This document shows, in pieces, positions 19,022 through 28,402 of a stretch of DNA of 64,000 nt. The DNA is from Hydrogenophaga taeniospiralis. GTDB taxonomy: Bacteria; Pseudomonadota; Gammaproteobacteria; Burkholderiales; Burkholderiaceae_C. Under the pieces are notes generated by a model. The model was not told the DNA's origin. It worked only from the letters and a program-made list of their open reading frames with translations, and did not search any database. Made by a program: the position numbers and the translations under genes. The stretch spans positions 4,688,501-4,752,500 of the forward strand of contig NZ_JAHBAG010000001.1 of assembly GCF_020510445.1 (NCBI RefSeq), given 5' to 3'. The stretch's first letter is position 1, and every line of letters starts with the position of its first letter.

Positions 19022-19690
19022 ATGGATTTCGCCCAGATCGTCCAAGCCATCGCCATCAACGCGCTGCCCCTGCTGTTTGCCATCACCCTGCATGAAGCAG
19101 CGCACGGCTACGCGGCACGCCATTTCGGCGACAACACGGCCTACGTTCAGGGCCGCATCTCCCTCAATCCGCTCAAGCACATCGATCCGGTGGGCACCAT
19201 CCTCATGCCGGTGCTCCTGTACTTCGCCACCTCCGGCGCCTTCATGTTCGGTTATGCCAAACCGGTCCCCGTCAACTTCGGCCAACTGCACAACCCGAAA
19301 CGGGACATGGTCTGGGTTGCACTGGCAGGTCCGGGCGCCAACCTGATCCAGGCCATCGCCTGGTTTGTCCTGGGTCTGGTGCTTGCTTCCCTGGGTGTCG
19401 TCGAACCCTATTTCCACCTCGTTTGCCAGGCTGGCGTGATGTGGAACCTGGTGATGTACGCCTTCAACCTTTTTCCACTGCCACCGCTTGATGGGGGTCG
19501 CATTCTGGTGGGTCTGTTGCCCTGGAAGCAGGCCGTCGCCGTCTCGCGCATTGAGCCCTGGGGCTTCTTCATCGTGATGGCCCTGGTGATCACGGGGCTG
19601 GTGGCGACCTATTGGCTCTACCCGCTGATCAACCTCACTTATGGCGCCATCCGCCTGCTGCTCACCCCGCTGAGCCTTTTGCTGTCCTGA
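19022..19690 (+). CDS. Site-2 protease family (M50) membrane metalloprotease
   Basis: A 222-residue rhomboid-sized M50 protein with several transmembrane helices. The zinc motif HEAAH in LFAITLHEAAHGYAARHFG and the third-ligand motif NLFPLPPLDGGRILVGLL are intact, so it should be active in intramembrane cleavage. It lacks PDZ or CBS domains, like the short YwhC/Rv1607-type branch. Substrate unknown. The ATG at 19022 is 16 bp before trpS in the same orientation at its other end, so the two are probably co-transcribed. Confidence 0.88.
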   Translation: MDFAQIVQAIAINALPLLFAITLHEAAHGYAARHFGDNTAYVQGRISLNPLKHIDPVGTILMPVLLYFATSGAFMFGYAKPVPVNFGQLHNPKRDMVWVALAGPGANLIQAIAWFVLGLVLASLGVVEPYFHLVCQAGVMWNLVMYAFNLFPLPPLDGGRILVGLLPWKQAVAVSRIEPWGFFIVMALVITGLVATYWLYPLINLTYGAIRLLLTPLSLLLS

Positions 19691-19706
19691 TTGAGCTTCT
19701 CCCACC

Positions 19707-21002
19707 ATGAGCATCCAACGCGTCCTCACCGGCATCACCACCTCGGGCACGCCCCACCTGGGCAACTACGTGGGCTCCGTGCGTCCCTCCGTGCGCATGA
19801 GCCTGCAACCCGATGTGCACAGCTACTATTTCCTGGCCGACTACCACGCCCTCATCAAGGTCGGCGACCCGGCGCGCGTGCAGCGCTCCACGCTGGAAAT
19901 CGCCGCCACCTGGCTGGCCTGCGGCCTGGACCCGGAGAAGGTCACTTTCTACCGCCAGTCCGACATTCCCGAAATCCCCGAGCTCACGTGGCTGCTGACC
20001 TGCGTGACCGGCAAAGGTGTGCTCAACCGCGCCCACGCCTACAAGGCCTCGGTGGACAAGAACACCGCCGCCGGCGTCGACCCCGATGCGGGTGTGACCG
20101 CCGGCCTCTTCATGTACCCGGTGCTGATGGCGGCCGACATCCTGATGTTCAATGCCCACCAGGTGCCGGTGGGCCGCGACCAGATCCAACACATCGAGAT
20201 GGCGCGCGACATGGCGGCCAGCTTCAACCACCTGTACGGCGAACACTTCACGCTGCCCGAAGCCGCCATCGAGGACCATGTGGCCACCCTGCCCGGGCTG
20301 GACGGCCGCAAGATGAGCAAGAGCTACGACAACACCATCCCGCTGTTCGTGCCGCGCGACCAGCTGCGCAAACTCATCATGGGCATCGTGACCGACTCGC
20401 GCGCGCCCGGCGAACCCAAGGACATCGAAGGCTCGGCGCTGTTCCAGCTCTACCAGGCTTTTGCCTCGACGGAAGAAACCGCCGCGCTGGCCCAGGCCTA
20501 CGCCAACGGCATTGCCTGGGGCGATGCCAAACAGATGCTGTTCGAACGGCTGGACCAGGAGATCGCCCCCTTGCGCGCGGTGTACGACGAACTGATCCAG
20601 AACCCGGCACAGATTGAAAAGACCCTCAAAGCGGGTGCCGAGAAGGCCCGCACCGTGGCCACCCCATTCACGGCCCGGCTGCGCCACGCCGTGGGCCTGC
20701 GCCGGCTGGACGCCGTGCCAGCCACCGGCAAGGCATCCAAGGCCGGCAAGGTCGCTGCCCCCAGCTTCAAGCAATACCGCGAAGCGGACGGACAGTTCTA
20801 CTTCAAGCTGCTGGACGCCAAAGGGCTGTTGCTGCTGCAGAGCACCGGATTTGCCTCGCCCAAAGACGCCGCGCAGACCATCGCCCGGCTGCAGCAGGGT
20901 GGCAGCGTGGTGCTGCCCGAGCTGCAGGCGTGCCTGAGCCTGCACGCCGATACCCAAGCCGTGAGCGAGGCGCTTGACCATTTCGCCCACCCCGCGGACT
21001 GA
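19707..21002 (+). CDS. trpS: Tryptophanyl-tRNA synthetase
   Basis: Charges tRNA-Trp. The 431 residues include the class I HIGH-type TSGTPHLGNYVGS and GRKMSKSYDNTIPLF (KMSKS). After the catalytic core, about 80 extra residues, including SFKQYREADGQFYFKLLDAK, form the C-terminal extension found in Burkholderiales TrpS and absent from E. coli TrpS (334 residues). The start MSIQRVLTGITTSG is unambiguous. It closes the plus-strand run beginning at the PHP gene. Confidence 0.95.
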   Translation: MSIQRVLTGITTSGTPHLGNYVGSVRPSVRMSLQPDVHSYYFLADYHALIKVGDPARVQRSTLEIAATWLACGLDPEKVTFYRQSDIPEIPELTWLLTCVTGKGVLNRAHAYKASVDKNTAAGVDPDAGVTAGLFMYPVLMAADILMFNAHQVPVGRDQIQHIEMARDMAASFNHLYGEHFTLPEAAIEDHVATLPGLDGRKMSKSYDNTIPLFVPRDQLRKLIMGIVTDSRAPGEPKDIEGSALFQLYQAFASTEETAALAQAYANGIAWGDAKQMLFERLDQEIAPLRAVYDELIQNPAQIEKTLKAGAEKARTVATPFTARLRHAVGLRRLDAVPATGKASKAGKVAAPSFKQYREADGQFYFKLLDAKGLLLLQSTGFASPKDAAQTIARLQQGGSVVLPELQACLSLHADTQAVSEALDHFAHPAD

Positions 21003-21078
21003 GGCTGGCGAGGTGTGGGTGGCGAATGCGCCCCCCTGCGGCGGTTGCGCCTCGGCCTAGCGCCGCCTCGGGCTCAAA
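21003..21078. repeat. Diverged copy of the intergenic repeat after trpS
   Basis: Contains GCGCCCCCCTGCGGCGGTTG and CCTCGGCCTAGCGCCGCCTC, echoing the CCCCC and GCGCCG parts of the repeat family; it begins at the trpS stop. The rest of the 180-bp gap up to the response regulator holds no recognised promoter. Confidence 0.4.
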
Positions 21079-21183
21079 AAGCCAAAAACAAGGGCAGCAT
21101 CCGGACACTATTCGCTATCGCCAAACCCCTGCAATGCCGATATGCTGTCACACTGAAACCAATTATCTACAGCACACCCCGCC

Positions 21184-21777
21184 ATGAGTATTTTTGTCAT
21201 TGACGATCACCCGCTGATGCGCGAAGCCGTCGTCATGCTATTGCGCCGCCTGCGTGCATCCACCCAGGTGATCGAATTGGAACGCCTCGCCTCGGTGAGC
21301 AAGGCCATCACCGAACACGGCGAGCCCGAACTGGTGTGCCTGGACCTCAAGCTGCCCGACACCAACGGGGTTTCGGGCGTGCGTGAAATACGGCAGATGC
21401 TGCCCGACACCTCGCTCATCGTGCTGTCGGCGTCCCCCGCCTCCGATTACGAAGACCTGGCCCGTGAAGCCGGTGCCGACGCCTATGTGGAAAAATCCGC
21501 CGGCGCGGCCCAGATTGGCAAGGTGCTGCGCGAGTTCCTGGCCGACGAGGTCGAAGACGAGAACGCGCCCACCATTCCCGAAAAACTGTCCAAGCGGCAG
21601 AAACAGCTGCTGGTTATGCTCGACCGGGGCCTGAGCAACCGCGACATCGCCGAACAGCTGCAGATCAGCGAACACACCGTCAAGGTGCACCTGTGGCGCC
21701 TGTTCAGGCGCCTCAACGTCAAGAGCCGCTCGCAAGCCAGCCATCTGGCGCGTACCGCAGGCCTGCTGGACCTCTGA
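21184..21777 (+). CDS. NarL/LuxR-family response regulator
   Basis: A 197-residue two-domain regulator. The receiver (1-115) has the acidic pair in FVIDDHPLMREA, the phospho-acceptor Asp in VCLDLKLPDTNG, and a C-terminal helix with EKSAG (Lys). A LuxR-type HTH covers about 135-195: LSKRQKQLLVMLDRGLSNRD and ISEHTVKVHLWRLFRRLNVK. The adjacent convergent gene encodes a histidine kinase whose stop lies 45 bp away, so the two are probably partners. The signal is unknown. Confidence 0.9.
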   Translation: MSIFVIDDHPLMREAVVMLLRRLRASTQVIELERLASVSKAITEHGEPELVCLDLKLPDTNGVSGVREIRQMLPDTSLIVLSASPASDYEDLAREAGADAYVEKSAGAAQIGKVLREFLADEVEDENAPTIPEKLSKRQKQLLVMLDRGLSNRDIAEQLQISEHTVKVHLWRLFRRLNVKSRSQASHLARTAGLLDL

Positions 21778-21822
21778 GACGGCGGCGGCCTGAAGAGGGC
21801 CGTGCGCCTGACCCCTGCCGGT

Positions 21823-23295
21823 TCAGCGCAGGTCCATGAACTCCGAGTTCAACACCACCGTCGGCACCAGTTCGTCCGGCTGACTCTTCTGGGTATAGGC
21901 CGGCAGCATCAGGCGAAACACGCTGCCCTTGTGCTCCACCGAGGTCAGCGCCAGCTGGTAGCCCATGAGGGTGGTCAGCTTGGAGACGATGGTCAATCCC
22001 AGGCCCAGGCTGTCCTCGGTGCCCTGGTGTTGCGACACCCGGAAGAACTCCTGAAAGATCGCCTGCTGGTGCTCGCGGGCGATGCCCACCCCGGTGTCCC
22101 ACACCTCGAACACCAGCATGTCCTCTCGGTGGCGCAGGTCCAGCAGGACACCTCCCCGGTGGGTGTGGCGCAACGCGTTGGAGAGCAGATTGCCCAGGAT
22201 GCGGCGCAACACCACCGGGTCGGCCCAGATCGTCGTGGGACGCGTGTGGGTCTTGAGCTTGAGCGACTTGCCCGCCGCGACGGGCTCGAACTGCAGGGCC
22301 AGATCGGCAAACAGCTGGCGCACGTCCACGTGCTGCAAGCGCACCTTGTAGTTCCCCGCGTCGATGCGGGTCAGGTCGAACAACGAGTCGAACAGCTCGT
22401 TGATGGCCCGGGTGGACTGCAGGATGCGCGGCGAAATCTCGCGCGCCATCTCGGGCTCGGTGGCCAGCCAGTCGGCATACAGGCTCAGCGCATGCACGGG
22501 TTGGCGCAGGTCGTGCGCGGCGGAAGCCAGAAACCGGTTCTTGGTGGCCACGGCGCGCAACGAGGCTCGGGTCTGCAGCGTCAGCGAATCAATGAGTTCC
22601 TGATTCGAGAACTGCAGCTCGAAGCTGGAGCGGTACACCTGATGCAACCGCCGGCCCGCAATCAACAGCAGCCACCAGAACACCATCAGCAGCGCCATCA
22701 ACGCCAGGCCGGTCTCCAGCGCGCCAGTCTCCCCCAGCACGCGGATGGTATTGACCATCAGTCCCAACATCACGGACAGCAGCAGGGCATGCACGTAGGC
22801 CCGAAAAATGGGCAGGTACGCGCTGTAGGAGGTCAGCGCCAATAGCCCCTGACCGAGCACCATGAGCCCGTAGACAAACTGCGTCGTCGAACTGACCTGC
22901 TGGTAGGTCAGCAAAACGCCACCGCCCCACAAGAACCCCACAACGGCCCAGGACCACTGGTAGCGCCGAACGAAGTCCAGTCGCTGAGGGCCTTCGCTGC
23001 TGTCATGGCGCAGGTGGTAGATACCGATCAGACGGTAGCGGTAGACCAACATCGCCACCAGCAGACCGATCCATGCGAGCAGGACCCACAGGTCCACCTC
23101 GCCCGCCATCAGGAACACCAGCACGGGCAACGCCATGCCGGCCGCCAGCAGCGAGGGCACCATGTTGTCCATCAGGACCGAGATCAGCTGGGAATTGACC
23201 CATTGGTCGCGCACCTCGACGGTGGCGGGCACGTGCTGGTAGGTGGCAGGCTGGGTGTCGACGAGCATGGGCGGTGAGGGTGCGTGTGGCGACAT
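21823..23295 (-). CDS. Membrane sensor histidine kinase
   Basis: A 490-residue kinase. An N-terminal multi-helix sensor (about 35-200, with LLAAGMALPVLVFLMAGEVD and WVLLAWIGLLVAMLVYRYRL) has little periplasmic loop, so it may sense a membrane or intramembrane signal. HisKA follows (FLASAAHDLRQPVHALSLYA with the phospho-His), then HATPase (NLLSNALRHT, WDTGVGI, SLGLGLTI). Start 23295 is chosen because an upstream frame extension would run through the antisense of tRNA-Ser. It is convergent with the NarL-type regulator. Confidence 0.88.
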   Translation of the reverse strand: MSPHAPSPPMLVDTQPATYQHVPATVEVRDQWVNSQLISVLMDNMVPSLLAAGMALPVLVFLMAGEVDLWVLLAWIGLLVAMLVYRYRLIGIYHLRHDSSEGPQRLDFVRRYQWSWAVVGFLWGGGVLLTYQQVSSTTQFVYGLMVLGQGLLALTSYSAYLPIFRAYVHALLLSVMLGLMVNTIRVLGETGALETGLALMALLMVFWWLLLIAGRRLHQVYRSSFELQFSNQELIDSLTLQTRASLRAVATKNRFLASAAHDLRQPVHALSLYADWLATEPEMAREISPRILQSTRAINELFDSLFDLTRIDAGNYKVRLQHVDVRQLFADLALQFEPVAAGKSLKLKTHTRPTTIWADPVVLRRILGNLLSNALRHTHRGGVLLDLRHREDMLVFEVWDTGVGIAREHQQAIFQEFFRVSQHQGTEDSLGLGLTIVSKLTTLMGYQLALTSVEHKGSVFRLMLPAYTQKSQPDELVPTVVLNSEFMDLR

Positions 23296-23351
23296 TGTCG
23301 CACCCGGTGTCCTTCTGTGAACCACCGGAAAGGCGCCGTCCGAGGTCCTGC

Positions 23352-23357
23352 TAGAAT
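23352..23357 (+). promoter_or_regulatory. -10 element of tRNA-Ser promoter
   Basis: TAGAAT lies 16 bp before the first base of mature tRNA-Ser, a usual distance for a tRNA promoter with a short 5' leader. No clear -35 is visible. Confidence 0.45.
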
Positions 23358-23373
23358 CATGGGCTTCGACACA

Positions 23374-23465
23374 GGAGAGATGGCAGAGTGGTCGAATGCA
23401 CCGGATTCGAAATCCGGCGTACAGGTATTCCTGTACCGAGGGTTCGAATCCCTCTCTCTCCGCCA
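23374..23465 (+). tRNA. tRNA-Ser (anticodon CGA)
   Basis: A 92-nt class II tRNA with encoded CCA. The acceptor stem GGAGAGA pairs with TCTCTCC. The anticodon stem-loop CCGGA-TTCGAAA-TCCGG gives CGA, which reads UCG codons. The long variable arm (TACAGG-TATT-CCTGTA) and the T arm (GAGGG-TTCGAAT-CCCTC) are intact. UCG serine codons are frequent in these GC-rich genes. Confidence 0.97.
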
Positions 23466-23470
23466 AATGC

Positions 23471-23497
23471 AAAAAGCCCCGCACTGCGGGGCTTTTT
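23471..23497. terminator. Bidirectional terminator between tRNA-Ser and serS
   Basis: GCCCCGC-ACT-GCGGGGC stem flanked by five A and five T; a terminator on both strands. It serves the tRNA transcript and the convergent serS, whose stop is 28 bp away. Confidence 0.93.
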
Positions 23498-23524
23498 CTT
23501 GGGGGCGCCGCAGGGGCCGGCGCG

Positions 23525-25837
<2,313 letters not shown>

Positions 25838-25838
<1 letters not shown>

Positions 25839-26284
25839 CACAGCACCCCGATCAGCTGTACTTCAAAGCGCACCGGCTGGCCCGCCAGCGGGTGGTTGAA
25901 GTCGAACAGCACCGCACCGTCTTTGCGCACCTCCACCGCCGAACCGGCGTAGCTGCCCAGGCCGTCGGGCGTGGGGAACTGCACCACGTCGCCGGCCGCG
26001 TACTGCTCGTGCGGGTCGCCCAGCTCGCTCAGCAGCTTGCGCGCCACCCATTGCACCATGTCCGGCTGGCGCTCGCCAAAAGCTTCGCCGGCTTCGAGCT
26101 CAATCACGGTACGGATACCCTCCTCCAGGCCGATCAGGCGCTGCTCGATCGCGGGCGAGAGCTGCCCGGAGCCGAGGCTCAGCGTGGCGGGCTGGCCTTC
26201 GAAGGTGTCGATGATCACCTGGCCCTGCGGCCCGGACATGCGGTAGTGCAGAGTGAGGAAGGAGCCTTCTTGAACGTGAGCCAT
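25838..26284 (-). CDS. fkpB: FKBP-type peptidyl-prolyl isomerase (SlpA/FkpB-like)
   Basis: A 148-residue FKBP of the SlyD/SlpA class with an insert-in-flap domain: [40 protein letters not shown] and a C-terminal [20 protein letters not shown] (the NHPLAG signature). It lacks the His-rich tail of SlyD. It is predicted to be cytoplasmic and to assist proline isomerisation during folding. Start 26284 ([10 protein letters not shown]) is preferred to the longer frame from 26362. It is translationally coupled to ispH. Confidence 0.9.
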
Positions 26285-26349
26285 GGGTCTTGGGGGAGGT
26301 TGGAATACGGTGAATCGCGACGGCGCGCCACGCACGGGTGGGAGCGGGT

Positions 26350-26378
26350 TTGTGAGCGACAACTCTGCCTATTGTAAA
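26350..26378 (+). promoter_or_regulatory. Candidate sigma-70 promoter of radC
   Basis: TTGTGA at 26350-26355, a 17-bp spacer and TGTAAA at 26373-26378, 28 bp before the radC ATG. The match is moderate. Confidence 0.4.
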
Positions 26379-26405
26379 AAGCAGGCTGATCCAGGGAGGA
26401 AAAAC

Positions 26406-27098
26406 ATGAATGGCCTTGCCAGTACCGGGCTGAAAAGCCTGCCCAACGACGCGCGCCCGCGCGAAAAACTGCTCGCGCGCGGACCATCGGCGCTCAGCGA
26501 CGCCGAACTGCTGGCCCTGCTGCTGCGCACCGGCATTCCCGGCAAACACGTGGTGCAGCTCGCACAGGAGCTGCTCGACACCTTCGGCGGCGTCGGCGGC
26601 CTGCTGCACACCGGGGCCGACGCGCTCAAGGTCATCAAGGGCCTGGGGCCGGCCAAACGGGCCGAGGTGGTGGCCGTGCTCGAACTCGCGCGCCGGGCGC
26701 TGGCGCAGGAGCTGCAGCAGAAAGCCCTGTTCGACAGCCCGAAGGCGGTGCGCGAATACCTGCAGCTGCAACTGGGCGCGCGCAACCACGAGGTGTTCGC
26801 CGTGCTGTTCCTGGACAGCCAGAACCGGCTGATCGCGCTCGAAGAGCTGTTCCGCGGCACGCTGACGCAGACCAGCGTGTACCCGCGCGAAGTGGTGCTG
26901 CGCGCCCTGCACCACCACGCCGCCGCCGTGGTGCTGGCGCACAACCACCCCAGCGGCACCGCCCAGCCCTCACGCGCCGACGAAGCGCTGACGCAATCGC
27001 TCAAGGCCGCGCTGTCTTTGGTGGATGTGCGTGTGCTGGACCATTTCATCGTGACGCGCGAGCAGGCGGCGTCGATGGCAGAGCTGGGTCTGGTTTAA
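26406..27098 (+). CDS. radC: RadC family protein (JAB/MPN domain)
   Basis: A 230-residue RadC protein. The N-terminal helix-hairpin-helix part ([30 protein letters not shown]) precedes a JAMM-like metal site whose core is [15 protein letters not shown], with the upstream Glu in ALEELFRGT. The family was once linked to DNA repair, but its enzymatic role is unresolved. AGGGAGGAAAAAC gives a strong ribosome site for the ATG at 26406. It is divergent from fkpB. Confidence 0.92.
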   Translation: MNGLASTGLKSLPNDARPREKLLARGPSALSDAELLALLLRTGIPGKHVVQLAQELLDTFGGVGGLLHTGADALKVIKGLGPAKRAEVVAVLELARRALAQELQQKALFDSPKAVREYLQLQLGARNHEVFAVLFLDSQNRLIALEELFRGTLTQTSVYPREVVLRALHHHAAAVVLAHNHPSGTAQPSRADEALTQSLKAALSLVDVRVLDHFIVTREQAASMAELGLV

Positions 27099-27100
27099 GA

Positions 27101-27182
27101 AGCCCCCCTGCGCCGCTGCGCGTCTTCCCCCCAGAGGGGGACCACACCAGTGGCCCGGCACAGCCGGTTCCACGGTGTGTGC
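27101..27182 (+). repeat. Copy of the dispersed intergenic repeat after radC
   Basis: Begins three bases after the radC stop. Contains GCGCCGCTGCGCGTCTTCCC, CCCCCCAGAGGGGG, GTGGCCCGGCACAGCCGGTT and CCACGGTG, in the same order and orientation as the copy at 55937. Confidence 0.75.
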
Positions 27183-27279
27183 TGCCTCGGTCACGCGCTC
27201 CGGCTTACCCTGGGCCGCGTGCGGGACGATGGCGACCGCACGGCACTGCTTGCCTCGCGTGCGCGAAAATCGCGCCACC

Positions 27280-27915
27280 ATGAAACTGCGCTCGCTCGCC
27301 GAACTCAAGACGCTGCAGAAGCTGATCGCCCAGCGGGCGGCTGCCGAGGCAGCGGCGCGCGAGGCCGAGCGCCTGCGGCTGCAGCGGGTGGACCGGGAAA
27401 CGCGTTTGTTTGAACTGGCGGTGGGCCCGGTGCGGCCCCTGGTTTCCGCCCGGCGCGTGCACCACCCGCCGAGGCCCGTGGAACCGGCGCCCCGCCAGCG
27501 CCAGCTGGACGAAGCCTCCGTGATGCGCGAGGCGCTGTCGGACGACTTCGACGTCGAAACCCTGCTGCACACCGACGACCAGTTGAGCTTTCGCCGCCCC
27601 GGCCTGGGGCCGGATGTGACGCGCAAATTGCGCGAAGGCCGCTGGAGCATCCAGCGCCAGATCGATCTGCACGGCCTGCGCGTCGACGAGGCCCGCGAAG
27701 CGCTGGGCCGCTTCATCCGCGAAGCGCAACAGCAGGGTCTGCGCTGCGTGCGCGTGGTGCACGGCAAGGGCCTGGGCTCGCCGGGCCGCACGCCGGTGCT
27801 CAAGGGCCGGGTGCAACGCTGGCTGGTGCAGAAGAACGAGGTGCTGGCCTTCGTGCAGGCGCGGCCGGCCGAGGGTGGCGCCGGGGCGCTGGTGGTGTTG
27901 CTGCGGCCCGCCTGA
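27280..27915 (+). CDS. Smr domain protein (MutS2 C-terminal-like nuclease)
   Basis: A 211-residue stand-alone Smr protein (SmrA/SmrB-like). An Arg/Ala-rich helical N-terminus (QRAAAEAAAREAERLRL) precedes the Smr fold with IDLHGLRVDEAREALGRF and RVVHGKGLGSPGRTPVLKGR, the DLH and HGKG signatures. SmrB-type proteins cleave mRNA at collided ribosomes in E. coli; whether this one does is inference. The ATG follows CGCGCCACC; no strong ribosome site is visible. Confidence 0.88.
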   Translation: MKLRSLAELKTLQKLIAQRAAAEAAAREAERLRLQRVDRETRLFELAVGPVRPLVSARRVHHPPRPVEPAPRQRQLDEASVMREALSDDFDVETLLHTDDQLSFRRPGLGPDVTRKLREGRWSIQRQIDLHGLRVDEAREALGRFIREAQQQGLRCVRVVHGKGLGSPGRTPVLKGRVQRWLVQKNEVLAFVQARPAEGGAGALVVLLRPA

Positions 27916-27942
27916 ACGGCGCCCTCAACCGACACCCCCCGA

Positions 27943-28356
27943 TCAAACACTCCCGGGGCGGTTGCGCATCCAGTCGGCGGTCTTGAAGAAGCTGTCCTTC
28001 AATCGGGTGCGCAGGTCTTCGGGCACGCCCGTCTCGGCCATGGCCTGGTCCATGCAAGCCAGCCACTGGTCGCGTTCGACGACGCCGATGGAAAACGGCA
28101 TGTGGCGCTGGCGCAGGCGCGGGTGGCCGAAGCGGTCTTCGTAGTGCGAGGGGCCGCCCAGCCAGCCGCAGAGAAACCAGAACAGCTTCTGGCGCGCATC
28201 GTCCAGCGTGCTGCCATGGCTCGCGCGCAGTTCGCGGTAGCCGGGCTCGATGTCCATCAGGTCGTAGAAGCGGTCCACCAGTGCGCGCACGCGGGTTTCG
28301 CCGCCGATCCATTCGAACGGGGTGGAGGGTGGTACAGCGGTCTCGGATGACGTCAT
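27943..28356 (-). CDS. Group II truncated haemoglobin
   Basis: A 137-residue trHbO-type globin. FEWIGGETRVRALVDRFYDL opens the fold and FGHPRLRQRHMPFSIG carries the proximal His. FWFLCGWLGGPSHYEDRFG and RDQWLACMDQAM, with the conserved Trp of helix G, place it in group II. It probably binds oxygen or detoxifies NO or peroxide. It is convergent with the Smr gene and 46 bp downstream of the large permease gene on the same strand. Confidence 0.92.
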   Translation of the reverse strand: MTSSETAVPPSTPFEWIGGETRVRALVDRFYDLMDIEPGYRELRASHGSTLDDARQKLFWFLCGWLGGPSHYEDRFGHPRLRQRHMPFSIGVVERDQWLACMDQAMAETGVPEDLRTRLKDSFFKTADWMRNRPGSV

Positions 28357-28402
28357 GGGAAGCGAACGGAAGTGGTTTGATCAAGTGCCAGCGTGGGGCT
28401 GG

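Noticed and set aside
23296..23484. N-terminal extension of the histidine kinase reading EGFEPSVQEYLYAGFRI on the minus strand
   Set aside because: It is the antisense translation of tRNA-Ser, a well-known false ORF; the kinase starts at 23295.
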